DNA of 64,000 bases, taken from the NCBI GenBank assembly GCA_050485405.1, contig JBJHBI010000007.1, positions 1 to 64,000 on the forward strand, in the 5' to 3' direction. The position numbers were made by a program, and so were the translations under genes. This DNA comes from Saliniramus sp050485405 (lineage in GTDB: Bacteria; Pseudomonadota; Alphaproteobacteria; Rhizobiales; Beijerinckiaceae). Shown here piece after piece: positions 9,015-17,049 of the stretch (position 1 is its first letter; the number at the start of each line of letters is the position of its first letter). Under the pieces are notes generated by a model. It saw nothing but the letters and a program-made list of their open reading frames with translations. It had not been told where the DNA came from and made no database searches.

Positions 9015-9779
9015 TTGCCGGCGAATATCCGCTTCCCCTTCCTCGATCATCCCGGCCTCCTCGCCTTCGCCCATCGCGGCGGCGCGCTGGAGCGGACCGA
9101 GAACACGCATGCGGCCTTCGATCACGCGGTGGCGCTCGGCTATCGCTATATCGAAACCGATGTGCAGCTCACCCGCGACGGCATCGTCGTGGTCCATCAC
9201 GATGACTGTCTGACGCGGCTGATGGGGCGCCCGGAGCGGATCGACGCGCTCGACTGGGCCGATCTCGCGCAACTGCGTTTTCCCTGCGGCGCGCGCATCC
9301 CGCGCCTCGACGAGACGCTGGAAGCCTATCCGGAGACCCGCTTCAATCTGGAGCCGAAATCGGAGCGCGTGGTGGAACCGATGGCGGATATCATCCGCGC
9401 GGCGAATGCGCTTTCGCGGGTTTGCGTGGGCTGCTTCGATCCCAAGCGCACCATGCGCCTGCGCCGGCTTCTGGGCGATGAATTATGCTGGTCGCCGAGC
9501 CATGCGGGTGTGGCGGCGGTTTGGTTCGCCGGATTCGGCCTGCCGCTTCCCGTCCCCGCCTATCCCGCCCTGCAGATCCCACCCTCGTTCAAGGGTATAC
9601 CGGTGGCAACGCGCCGGCTCGTGCGCGCCGCCCATGCCCGCGACATCCAGGTCCATGTCTGGACCGTGGACGATCCCGATCAGATGCATGCGCTGATCGA
9701 TGTGGGCGTGGACGGGCTGATGACCGACCGCCCCACCCTGATGAAGCAGGTGCTCGAAGAACGCGGATTGTGGGTGTGA
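9015..9779 (+). CDS. ugpQ: Glycerophosphodiester phosphodiesterase
   Basis: This 254-residue protein is a GDPD TIM barrel. Catalytic motifs are AHRGG (His and Arg near residue 18), ENTHAAFDHA, ETDVQLTRDG (metal-binding E and D) and VVHHDD (second His). Near the C-terminus VWTVDDPDQM and GVDGLMTDRP complete the family pattern. It would hydrolyse glycerophosphodiesters to glycerol-3-phosphate and an alcohol. The start is TTG, supported by AAGGAG eight bases upstream. It lies 25 bases after the hydroxylase large subunit and may be co-transcribed. There is no signal peptide, so it is probably cytoplasmic. Confidence 0.9.
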   Translation: MPANIRFPFLDHPGLLAFAHRGGALERTENTHAAFDHAVALGYRYIETDVQLTRDGIVVVHHDDCLTRLMGRPERIDALDWADLAQLRFPCGARIPRLDETLEAYPETRFNLEPKSERVVEPMADIIRAANALSRVCVGCFDPKRTMRLRRLLGDELCWSPSHAGVAAVWFAGFGLPLPVPAYPALQIPPSFKGIPVATRRLVRAAHARDIQVHVWTVDDPDQMHALIDVGVDGLMTDRPTLMKQVLEERGLWV

Positions 9780-9780
9780 T

Positions 9781-9825
9781 TCAGCCCTGGGATCTGAGTC
9801 AGCCTTGGGGTCTGAGTCAGCCTTG
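9781..9825. repeat. Two and a half copies of an 18-bp tandem repeat
   Basis: Imperfect units TCAGCCYTGGGRTCTGAG lie at 9781-9798 and 9799-9816, with a partial third unit to 9825. The array fills the gap between two convergent genes and overlaps the stop codon of the cupin gene. The unit is six codons long, so copy changes would not shift the frame of a read-through product. Confidence 0.75.
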
Positions 9826-10575
9826 CTTTCGCGGCGCGCGGGAAAACGCCATTTTCTGATGAGAGAGCTTATCGCGCGCACCCATCCAGGCATAGGCGAG
9901 GAGCGAGGGCTCCCGGTCGGACACGGTGATCCGGTGCAACTGTCCCGGCGGGTTGAAGATCAGCGAGCCCGGCGCGTACACGCCCTGATGGTTCTCCGAA
10001 ACCGCGCCCGAGAGGCAGACATAGCTCTCCGTGATCCCGTCATGGGCATGGGTCGGATAGGTGCAGCCGGGAGCGAAGAGGACGAGGCCGAGGATCACCG
10101 AATCGCTGTAAATCGGCGCATTCGGCCCGGCGATCTCGGCATAGGCGAATTTCCGCGACAGCCCGCGCGGCACCTTGTCGTAGCCGTATTGCCAGTTCAG
10201 CCTGGTGCGCACCGCGTCGATCGCGCGAATCACCGGTGCATGCTTCTCGACGCGGCCCTCGTCGAGGACACGCCGCAGATAGGCGGTGACGGGCTTGTCT
10301 TCCGGCACCGCGAAACGCAATGGCGCATTCGCCTGCATCAGGACGCTGATGCGCTCGCGCACAGCGCGCTGATGGGCGCGGATCTTGTCGCTGCCGCCTG
10401 ATGGCAGAAAGCGATAGAGCTCATAGAACTCGCGCAGCAGATAGTACCAGTTGGGATGATCGCGAATGCGCGCGGGCTCCGGCGCCGCGCTCGCCTCATC
10501 CGCAGGCGCGGCGAACCCTTGCGCAGCTGCGCTGGGCTCTTGCGTCGGCTCGCCCTGCCCCGTCCCCTCCGTCAT
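9817..10575 (-). CDS. Cupin protein resembling DMSP lyases (DddL/DddQ/DddW type)
   Basis: This 252-residue protein has a disordered, Ala/Glu/Pro-rich first 35 residues, a helical middle region (about 40-140), and a C-terminal cupin. The cupin carries TYPTHAHDGITESYVCLSG with metal-ligand candidates H176, H178, E183 and Y185, and FNPPGQLHR with H214. The same layout (helical head, single cupin with an HxH/E/Y set and a later His) is found in dimethylsulfoniopropionate lyases, which release dimethyl sulfide and acrylate. Spacing from the second His to Glu is one residue longer than I recall for DddK/DddQ, so another lyase or dioxygenase role is possible. No acrylate-use gene is adjacent. Confidence 0.65.
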   Translation of the reverse strand: MTEGTGQGEPTQEPSAAAQGFAAPADEASAAPEPARIRDHPNWYYLLREFYELYRFLPSGGSDKIRAHQRAVRERISVLMQANAPLRFAVPEDKPVTAYLRRVLDEGRVEKHAPVIRAIDAVRTRLNWQYGYDKVPRGLSRKFAYAEIAGPNAPIYSDSVILGLVLFAPGCTYPTHAHDGITESYVCLSGAVSENHQGVYAPGSLIFNPPGQLHRITVSDREPSLLAYAWMGARDKLSHQKMAFSRAPRKQG

Positions 10576-10674
10576 GGCAATCTCCGCTACCTTGATGCGC
10601 GATGCTGACGCAAGGGCGCGAGGCGGTCAACGCAGTTTTCGGGACTTGTGAGCGCCCGCTTATCGCGTTAGCCA

Positions 10675-11940
10675 GTGAAACGAATAAACCCACCCTCACG
10701 CACCAGCCACGCGACAGCGATCTTGAACAAGCGCAACGACGAGATCACCAATCCCGAAGCCACCGCGCGCCCGGTCAGCGCGCGCTATCAGGCGCTGGTC
10801 GCGACCGGTGCGATCGAGCGCGATCCGGCCCAGACGGGGCTCCTCGCCCGCCTCGACAAGCTCGCCGTACAGCTCAACGAGAAACGCCTCGCACGCAAGA
10901 GCAGCGCGCTCGGCTGGCTGTTCGGGCGACGCCCCGCCGCGAGCGAGCCGATCGAAGGGCTTTACGTTTGGGGATCGGTGGGGCGCGGCAAGACCATGCT
11001 GATGGATCTCTTCTATGAAAGCCTCAGCGTGCGCCGCAAGCGCCGGGCCCATTTCCACGCTTTCATGGCCGATGTCCACAGCCGCATCCACGCCTATCGC
11101 CAGGAACTCAAGGCGGGGCGAGTGAAGGGCGACGATCCGATCGAGCCGGTGGCGAAGGCGCTCGCGCAGGAAGCCTATGTGCTGTGCTTCGACGAGTTCA
11201 CCGTCACCGACATCGCCGATGCGATGATCTTGGGGCGCCTGTTCAAGGCCATGTTCGCCGAGAACGTCGTCGTCTTCGCCACCTCGAACGTGGAGCCGCA
11301 ACGGCTCTACGAAGGCGGGCTGAACCGGGCGCTTTTTCTGCCCTTCATCGACATGATCCACGCGCGCATGGGCATCGTGGAGCTCGATTCGCGCACCGAT
11401 TTCCGGCTCGAGAAGCTCGCCGGCAAGCCCGTCTGGCACGTGCCGGCGGATGATGCGGCGCGCGCGGCGCTCGACGAATCCTTCCAGCGCCTCACCGGGC
11501 GCAAGCGCGGCGAGCCGATGACCGTGGCGGTGCGCGGGCATCCGCTGAAGATCCCGCAGGCCGCTTCCGGCGTGGCGCGTTTTTCTTTCGCGGATCTCTG
11601 CGCGCAGCCGCTCGGCGCCGCCGATTACCTCGCCGTCGCGCAGGATTTCCACACGGTGATCATCGACGCGATTCCGCGCATGCATCTGGAAAACCGCAAC
11701 GAGGCCAAGCGCTTCATCACCCTGATCGATGCGCTCTACGACAACCGCGTGAAGCTGCTCGCTTCCGCCGAGGCCGAGGCGCACGAACTCTACGATGCGC
11801 AGCACGGGCGGGAGGTGTTCGAGTTCGACCGCACGGTCTCGCGGCTGATCGAGATGCGCTCGGAGGATTACCTCGCGCTGGCCCATGGCCGCCCGGATTC
11901 GCGCGGCTCGGACGATACGACCGGCCTCGTCGAAACCTGA
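10675..11940 (+). CDS. zapE: ZapE, AFG1-like cell division ATPase
   Basis: This protein of about 421 residues is an AAA-like ATPase with Walker A GSVGRGKTMLMDLFY, Walker B VLCFDEF and sensor-like ATSNVEPQRLYEGGLNR. ZapE (YhcM) associates with the division ring in proteobacteria and resembles mitochondrial AFG1. The first candidate start is GTG at 10675. TTG at 10723 would remove 16 residues and is equally possible, since neither has a clear ribosome site. It is divergent from the cupin gene, with 99 bases between. In many alphaproteobacteria mdh follows this gene; here a palindromic repeat and an acyltransferase follow. Confidence 0.9.
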   Translation: MKRINPPSRTSHATAILNKRNDEITNPEATARPVSARYQALVATGAIERDPAQTGLLARLDKLAVQLNEKRLARKSSALGWLFGRRPAASEPIEGLYVWGSVGRGKTMLMDLFYESLSVRRKRRAHFHAFMADVHSRIHAYRQELKAGRVKGDDPIEPVAKALAQEAYVLCFDEFTVTDIADAMILGRLFKAMFAENVVVFATSNVEPQRLYEGGLNRALFLPFIDMIHARMGIVELDSRTDFRLEKLAGKPVWHVPADDAARAALDESFQRLTGRKRGEPMTVAVRGHPLKIPQAASGVARFSFADLCAQPLGAADYLAVAQDFHTVIIDAIPRMHLENRNEAKRFITLIDALYDNRVKLLASAEAEAHELYDAQHGREVFEFDRTVSRLIEMRSEDYLALAHGRPDSRGSDDTTGLVET

Positions 11941-11949
11941 AGGCAGGCT

Positions 11950-12050
11950 CAGAGCGTTATCCGACCTGACCGAGTCAGGTCGGCGCTCTGAATAATTGTT
12001 TGACGCATCATTTTATCCATCAACCGGTACCCACTTGATGGAATGATGCG
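11950..12050. repeat. Two adjacent palindromic repeat elements
   Basis: Element 1 (11950-11990) is a nested hairpin: outer arms CAGAGCG/CGCTCTG and inner arms GACCTGAC/GTCAGGTC around CGA. Element 2 (12004-12050) has outer arms CGCATCATT/AATGATGCG and inner arms CCATCAA/TTGATGG. They are separated by a short AT-rich spacer and fill the convergent gap between zapE and the acyltransferase, ending directly at the acyltransferase stop codon. This has the form of a REP/BIME-like dispersed element and could also act as a bidirectional terminator, though neither hairpin has a T-run. Confidence 0.8.
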
Positions 12051-13067
12051 CTAGACGACGCGCAACCGCTTGCCGAGCAGCATCGCGCTCCAATCCGCGC
12101 GGTTGGCGAGGTGGCTCAGCATGATCGAGCCACCCATCCCCACCACGATGAGCGCGATCACGTAGAGCCACAACGGCAGCGCGATGTTCCAGCCGACGAA
12201 ATCGACGACGGAGAAGAACATCGGGTGCGCGAGGTAGATCACGAAGGAGGCCTCGTTGACCTTGCGCACGAGCGGCGGCGCCACGAGGCCGAGGAGCTTC
12301 GGCATGGCGAAGAGCAGCGCGAAGGTGAAGAGCGGAATGACCCAGGCTTCCTTGGACGAATATTCGATATCGTGCAGGAAGGTCACGGCGAGAAGATAGG
12401 CGAGGATCGCGACGAGCCAGATCGGCTGCGAAAAGGTCGCGATCAGGCGGTTGCGCCGGATCTCGGGATAGACCTTGACGATCAAAACGGCGAGGAAGAA
12501 CAGGTAGATCCAGCCGATCGGGTTGATCCAGTGCAGATAGCCGGGCGGCTCGATATCGTACCAGCGGAAATAACCCCACCAGGCCATGCTCATCAGCGAG
12601 GCCGGGATCAGCCAGCGTTCCGCCGGCAGCCATTCCCAGAGGCGGAAACGGTTATAGACCCAGAAGAGTATGTAGAACTGCATCGCCACGACGAGGAAAT
12701 AACCGTGCCATCCGGCGAAGAGCAGATACTCGCGCAGATATGCCACGTAACTCACCTCGGCCCCGCCTAGCGAGACGCGGATATATTCTGCGGTGAGATA
12801 GAGAAAGCCGTATACGAAATACGGCACCATGATGTATTTCAACCGCTTGACGAGAAAGTCGTGCGGGACGTCTTCGCCGTAGCGCATCGAAAAAAGAAAG
12901 ATCGATATAAAGATGAAGATCGGCGTTCCCAGTGAAGACGGGATGCGCAGGAGGTCGAGAACGGTGTTTTCGACGTAATAGAGTTCGATTCGGTCGATCA
13001 GATGGAAGGTGAAGACGGCCAATGCGCCGTAGAAACGCAACCAGTAGATTTCCTCGATACGCTTCAA
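12051..13067 (-). CDS. Acyltransferase 3 family membrane protein
   Basis: This 338-residue integral membrane protein has about ten hydrophobic segments. The N-terminal motif MKRIEEIYWLRFYGALAVFTFHL corresponds to the acyltransferase-3 (OafA/OPG/NodX-like) start with its conserved histidine, followed by a RYGED/KRLKYIMVPYF region. Members transfer acyl groups to surface sugars or other exported molecules. The start is TTG, supported by GGGAGG five bases upstream. No polysaccharide genes are adjacent, so the acceptor is unknown. Confidence 0.8.
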   Translation of the reverse strand: MKRIEEIYWLRFYGALAVFTFHLIDRIELYYVENTVLDLLRIPSSLGTPIFIFISIFLFSMRYGEDVPHDFLVKRLKYIMVPYFVYGFLYLTAEYIRVSLGGAEVSYVAYLREYLLFAGWHGYFLVVAMQFYILFWVYNRFRLWEWLPAERWLIPASLMSMAWWGYFRWYDIEPPGYLHWINPIGWIYLFFLAVLIVKVYPEIRRNRLIATFSQPIWLVAILAYLLAVTFLHDIEYSSKEAWVIPLFTFALLFAMPKLLGLVAPPLVRKVNEASFVIYLAHPMFFSVVDFVGWNIALPLWLYVIALIVVGMGGSIMLSHLANRADWSAMLLGKRLRVV

Positions 13068-13205
13068 CCCGCCCTCCCGCCCGGATCACCGATGCGAGAC
13101 GACAACGCGCGAGAAACGGTCTGGTTTGCCCCAAGCGCTGGCAAATTTTCATACAGCGCAGCTACTGCCCCGCCATAGTCCTCACAACCCGCATCTCCGC
13201 ATGTG

Positions 13206-13240
13206 AAAACGGGGTCGCGGCGTTTACCGCCACGACCCCG
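13206..13240 (-). terminator. Rho-independent terminator downstream of infC
   Basis: Arms CGGGGTCG (13210-13217) and CGACCCCG (13233-13240), with an inner GGC/GCC pair, form a strong stem. On the minus strand the stem is followed by TTTT (bases 13209-13206). The flanks TGTGAA/TTCACA extend the symmetry. The position, 85 bases past the infC stop, fits termination of the infC transcript before the acyltransferase gene. Confidence 0.75.
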
Positions 13241-13325
13241 CAAATTCACAGGTGAGGCGCCAAGCGCGCTCATGCGCCGCGTGGCTTATCATCTCCGGCG
13301 CCCGGAACGGATCCGAACCGCTGCA

Positions 13326-13868
13326 TCAGCGGGGCGCGAGGATCATGATCATCTGCCGGCCCTCGAGCTGCGGCTCGAGTTCGACCTTGGCGAATTCCTG
13401 GGTCTCTTCCTTCACCTTCAACAGCAATTTCAGGCCGAGATCCTGATGCGCCATTTCGCGCCCTCGGAAGCGCAGGGTGATCTTCACCTTGTCGCCATCC
13501 TCGAAGAAGCGCTTCACGTTCTTCATCTTCGTCTCGTAATCGTGCTTGTCGATACCGGGACGAAGCTTGATTTCCTTGACCTCGACGGTCTTCTGCTTCT
13601 TGCGGGCCTCGGCGGCCTTTTTCTGCTGATCGAAGCGAAACTTGCCGTAATCCAGGAATTTGCACACCGGCGGTTCCGAATTCGGTGCGATCTCGACGAG
13701 GTCCAGGCCGACATCCTCGGCCATCTGCAGGGCTTCCGCGAACGGGACGACACCCCGGTTCACTCCCTCTTCATCGATCAGCTGCACCTCGCGAACGCCG
13801 CGGATGTCGCGATTGGCGCGCGGCCCTTCCTTTTGCGGGACCGGCATGGCTCTCATTGGTCGGCGAAT
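13326..13868 (-). CDS. infC: Translation initiation factor IF-3, with an AUU start codon
   Basis: This 180-residue protein has the complete IF-3 pattern: N-domain REVQLIDEEGVNRG and LDLVEIAPNSEPPVCKFLDYGK, basic linker, and C-domain VKEIKLRPGIDKHDYETK to the end. IF-3 prevents subunit joining and checks the initiator tRNA and codon. The usual ATG at 13856 has no ribosome site. Four codons upstream and in frame is ATT at 13868, with AGGAG nine bases before it, giving the family-like start (I)RRPMRAMPVPQK. An AUU start is the classical basis of IF-3 autoregulation. The usual partners rpmI and rplT do not follow here. Confidence 0.95.
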   Translation of the reverse strand: MRRPMRAMPVPQKEGPRANRDIRGVREVQLIDEEGVNRGVVPFAEALQMAEDVGLDLVEIAPNSEPPVCKFLDYGKFRFDQQKKAAEARKKQKTVEVKEIKLRPGIDKHDYETKMKNVKRFFEDGDKVKITLRFRGREMAHQDLGLKLLLKVKEETQEFAKVELEPQLEGRQMIMILAPR

Positions 13869-13882
13869 GGCTGTCTTCTCCT
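13866..13882 (-). promoter_or_regulatory. infC ribosome binding site with AUU start
   Basis: On the minus strand AGGAG (13882-13878) is followed by a nine-base spacer and ATT (13868-13866). The next ATG is four codons further in. The near-ideal spacing to ATT and lack of any site before the ATG decide the start. Confidence 0.8.
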
Positions 13883-14029
13883 CTGAACGGGTTCAAGCAC
13901 GAAATCCCTCCCACAATCCATGCGGAAGGCCGGGCCGGAAACCCACATTGCATCGATCCGGGAGTGTTTGCGCAAATTCGAGGCAAGTCAAGCCATTGCC
14001 CGCGCCATCACGGATAAAACACCCGCAGC

Positions 14030-14215
14030 CTACCCGCGCACCAGCCAGATGATGACGATGCCGGCAATCGCGCAGACGATACCGACGGTGCGCATGCGCT
14101 CGCGCGGGCTCTGCGACGCCTCGTACATGGCGCGCCGCACGGCATCCGGGAACGCGGCAAAAAGAATGCCCTCGACCGCGAGAACGAGGCCGAGGGCTGT
14201 AATCAGATCCCACAT
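14030..14215 (-). CDS. DUF2065 small membrane protein
   Basis: This 61-residue protein has two hydrophobic segments (residues 4-22 and about 43-59) joined by a short basic loop with FPDAVRRAM. It matches the DUF2065 pattern, a small inner-membrane protein found immediately downstream of hflC in many proteobacteria. It lies 18 bases after the hflC stop. No biochemical role is established from sequence. It probably belongs with the HflKC/FtsH membrane complex by association only. Confidence 0.85.
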   Translation of the reverse strand: MWDLITALGLVLAVEGILFAAFPDAVRRAMYEASQSPRERMRTVGIVCAIAGIVIIWLVRG

Positions 14216-14233
14216 GCGAGACGCTTGCGGGCC

Positions 14234-15244
14234 TTATTCGACCGGCGCGGCGAGCGGACCGAGGGTCCCCGTCGCTTCGGCAGTCGGGACTTCCGGCACG
14301 GACGGCGCCTGCGTGATCGGACCTTCCGGATCGACCGGGAACGGCGGCTGGATATCCATCCGCTCACGCCCCATCGGGCTCGCGAAGAACCGGAAGAAAT
14401 CCGAATCAGGCGAGATCACCATCTGGGTCTGCGCCAGATCGTTGCTCGTGAGCGCCTGCTCATACGCCAGCATCGAACGATAGAAGGCGAAGAAGTCGGC
14501 GTCACGCCCATAGGCCGCAGCCAGGATGCGGTTACGATCGGCGTCACCGGCACCGCGCAGCTCTTCAGCCGTACGGTTGGCCTCCGCCTCGATCACGATC
14601 ACGTCGCGATCGGCCCGCGCCTGGATGGCGTTGGCACGCTGGGCACCCTGTGCGCGCAGATCCGCAGCTTCACGCTCACGTTCGGTCTGCATCCGGCGGA
14701 ACACCGCTTCGGAGTTCGCCGTGGGCAGATCGACGCGCGTGAGGCGCACATCGACCACCTCGATCCCGAGATCGGCGGCCTGCCGGTTCACGGTCTCGGT
14801 GATGCGGTCCATCAGCTCGACACGGCTGGTGCGGATGATCTCCGGGAAGGAGGCATTCGCCAGCGTGTTACGCATTGCGGCGTTCACGAAGGACTGGAGC
14901 CGCGCGTTGGCGTTCACCTGGTTGTTGACCGTCTGATAGAAGCGCAGCGCGTCCCTGACGCGGTAGCGCGCGAACGCATCCACCTCGAGGTTCTGCCGGT
15001 CGCTCGACAGGACGGTCTGGACCGGCAAGTCGAGATCGAGCACGCGCCGCTCGACGGGGAGCACCACGTCGACGAAGGGCGCCTTCATGTAGAGACCGGG
15101 CTCGGTGATCACCTGACGCACGGCGCCGAAGCGCAGCACGACGGCCTGCTGGGTCTGGTGAACAGTGAACAGCGACGCGTAGAGCAGCACTGCGGCCAGA
15201 CCGAGAACGATCAGGATACCGGTACGGACGACGGGATTTCTCAT
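14234..15244 (-). CDS. hflC: HflC, FtsH protease modulator
   Basis: This 336-residue protein has one N-terminal membrane anchor (residues 8-27) followed by an SPFH/prohibitin domain (start TQQAVVLRFGAVRQVITEPG) and a long coiled coil (EREREAADLRAQGAQRAN). With HflK it forms a large periplasmic cage around FtsH that limits access of membrane substrates. The gene overlaps hflK by ATGA (15241-15244), so the two are coupled. A proline-rich tail after residue 300 is species-specific. Confidence 0.96.
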   Translation of the reverse strand: MRNPVVRTGILIVLGLAAVLLYASLFTVHQTQQAVVLRFGAVRQVITEPGLYMKAPFVDVVLPVERRVLDLDLPVQTVLSSDRQNLEVDAFARYRVRDALRFYQTVNNQVNANARLQSFVNAAMRNTLANASFPEIIRTSRVELMDRITETVNRQAADLGIEVVDVRLTRVDLPTANSEAVFRRMQTEREREAADLRAQGAQRANAIQARADRDVIVIEAEANRTAEELRGAGDADRNRILAAAYGRDADFFAFYRSMLAYEQALTSNDLAQTQMVISPDSDFFRFFASPMGRERMDIQPPFPVDPEGPITQAPSVPEVPTAEATGTLGPLAAPVE

Positions 15245-16395
15245 TGGGAGCCTCCCTGCGCACGGCGCTGGAGTTCAGGCAGCGGCAGGTAGGGGATGAC
15301 GGCCTGCTGGCCATTCCCGTTGCCGTTGCTCTGATCGATGAGGACCTTGTCGGTGCCCGCGAGCACACGCTCCATGGTCTCGAGGAAGAGACGCTCACGC
15401 GTCACGTCCGGTGCATTGACGTATTCGTCCAGGATCTGGGTGAAGCGCGATGCCTGACCCTCGGCGTCGTTGACGACGCGCTCGCGATAGGCTTCCGCCT
15501 CCTGGATGATGCGCGCGGCGCGACCGCGAGCCTCGGGAACCACGCGGCTGGCGTAGGTTTCGGCCTCGTTCTGGAGGCGAACGAGATCCTGCTGGGCCGC
15601 GTTCACGTCGAAGAAGGCTTCGCGGACCTGTGCCGGCGGCACGGCGGCCTGCAGCTGCACGACGCGGATGGTGACGCCCGCACCGTAATCGTCCAGCGTC
15701 GCCTGCATGATCTCCTGGACTTCCTGCATGATCTCGCCCTGCTCGATCGTCAGAATGGCCTGAATGTCACGCCGACCGATCACCTCGCGCATGGAGCTCT
15801 CGGCGACGGCCTTGATGGTGCCCTCGGGGTTCTGGATGTTGAAGACGAAGTCTTCGGCGCGGGCCGCATCGATCTGCCACTGCACGTCGAAATCGATATC
15901 GACGATGTTCTCGTCGCCCGTGAGCATCAGGCTCTCTTCGAGCACTTCGCGCGGACGCTGGCCCTCGGCACCGGAGCGGTAGCCCACCTCGATGCGGTTG
16001 ACCTGCGTGACGTCGGGCTTGATCACCTGACCGATCGGGAAAGGCAGGTTGTAGTTCAGGCCCGGCGCGGTCTGGCCGACATAGGCGCCGAAAATGAGAT
16101 TCAGGCCGACCTGGTTGGGTCGGACCGTGTAGAAGCCCGTCAGCAGCCAGACGACCACGACGCCGATGAGAACGAGGGCGATGCCCCTGCCACCCATCGA
16201 GCCGCCGCCGGGCACCATGTTCTTGAGACGATCCTGGCCTTTGCGCAGGATCTCTTCCAGATCCGGCGGGGTCTGTCCGGGACCACCACCACCTTGCGGA
16301 CCGCCGCCCCACGGGCCGCCGCCGCCACCGCCGCCGCTGCCACGGGGACCCCAGGGTCCTCCGCCGCCACCGCCGCCTTGATTGTTCCAGGGCAT
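15241..16395 (-). CDS. hflK: HflK, FtsH protease modulator
   Basis: This 384-residue protein starts with a cytoplasmic glycine-rich head (about residues 5-45, runs of G with PWG repeats), then a membrane segment (about residues 75-95), the SPFH domain (YTVRPNQVGLNLIFGAYVG) and a coiled coil. The glycine-rich head is usual for HflK. It is the first gene of hflK-hflC-DUF2065 and follows folA by 114 bases on the same strand. In many relatives a DegP protease gene ends this operon; here a degP-like gene lies 22 kb away. Confidence 0.96.
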   Translation of the reverse strand: MPWNNQGGGGGGGPWGPRGSGGGGGGGPWGGGPQGGGGPGQTPPDLEEILRKGQDRLKNMVPGGGSMGGRGIALVLIGVVVVWLLTGFYTVRPNQVGLNLIFGAYVGQTAPGLNYNLPFPIGQVIKPDVTQVNRIEVGYRSGAEGQRPREVLEESLMLTGDENIVDIDFDVQWQIDAARAEDFVFNIQNPEGTIKAVAESSMREVIGRRDIQAILTIEQGEIMQEVQEIMQATLDDYGAGVTIRVVQLQAAVPPAQVREAFFDVNAAQQDLVRLQNEAETYASRVVPEARGRAARIIQEAEAYRERVVNDAEGQASRFTQILDEYVNAPDVTRERLFLETMERVLAGTDKVLIDQSNGNGNGQQAVIPYLPLPELQRRAQGGSQ

Positions 16396-16509
16396 ACTAC
16401 GCTTCCCTCTTTAATGCGTAATTTTGGAAACCATCGCGCCGCTCGCCCGTTATCGTTGCGGAGGAGAGTATCGCGCCTGTATCGGAATTGGGGGTTTCTG
16501 CCCCCGAAG

Positions 16510-17049
16510 TCAACCGAAACCGGGCGTTCGGCACCGTTCCATATCGATGAAGGAGAACGCGAATTCGTCATCCGGGCCGGACGAATGGTCACTTTTTCGA
16601 ATGACACGGAATTGTGTCGAATCGAAGTCGGGAAAGTGCGCATCACCATCTGGCGTGGCGTGAACGCGTGTCAAACGAAGCGTTTGCGTGAACGGCAGCG
16701 CCTGACCGTAGACCTGCGTTCCACCCGCCACGATGACCTCCTCGACGCCCATCTCGCGCGCCAGATCCCGCCCCCGCGCGCATGCCGCGTCGAAAGACCG
16801 CGCGACATCGACACCCTCGACCGAAAAGGCCGGATCGCGGGTCATGACGATCATCCGGCGCCCCGGCAGCGGCCGCCCGATGGATTCGAACGTCTTGCGT
16901 CCCATGATCATCGGCTTGCCGAGGGTGATCTCCTTGAAACGGCGCAGATCGCTCTTCAGCCGCCAGATCAGCCTGTTGTCGTCGCCGATCACGCCGTTCT
17001 CGGCGACCGCGGCGACGATGGTGAGCGGGATCGCGGGCGTTTGCGTCAT
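16510..17049 (-). CDS. folA: Dihydrofolate reductase
   Basis: This 179-residue protein reduces dihydrofolate with NADPH. Motifs include VAENGVIGDDNRLIW (Met20-loop region, with Ala at the first loop position), MIMGRKTFESIGRPLPGR (cofactor loop) and VIVAGGTQVYGQAL. The ATG at 17049 gives a normal family length; the longer in-frame ORF overlaps the GNAT gene and is not supported. It overlaps the GNAT gene by ATGA (17046-17049). Thymidylate synthase, which makes its substrate, is encoded two genes upstream. Confidence 0.95.
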   Translation of the reverse strand: MTQTPAIPLTIVAAVAENGVIGDDNRLIWRLKSDLRRFKEITLGKPMIMGRKTFESIGRPLPGRRMIVMTRDPAFSVEGVDVARSFDAACARGRDLAREMGVEEVIVAGGTQVYGQALPFTQTLRLTRVHATPDGDAHFPDFDSTQFRVIRKSDHSSGPDDEFAFSFIDMERCRTPGFG

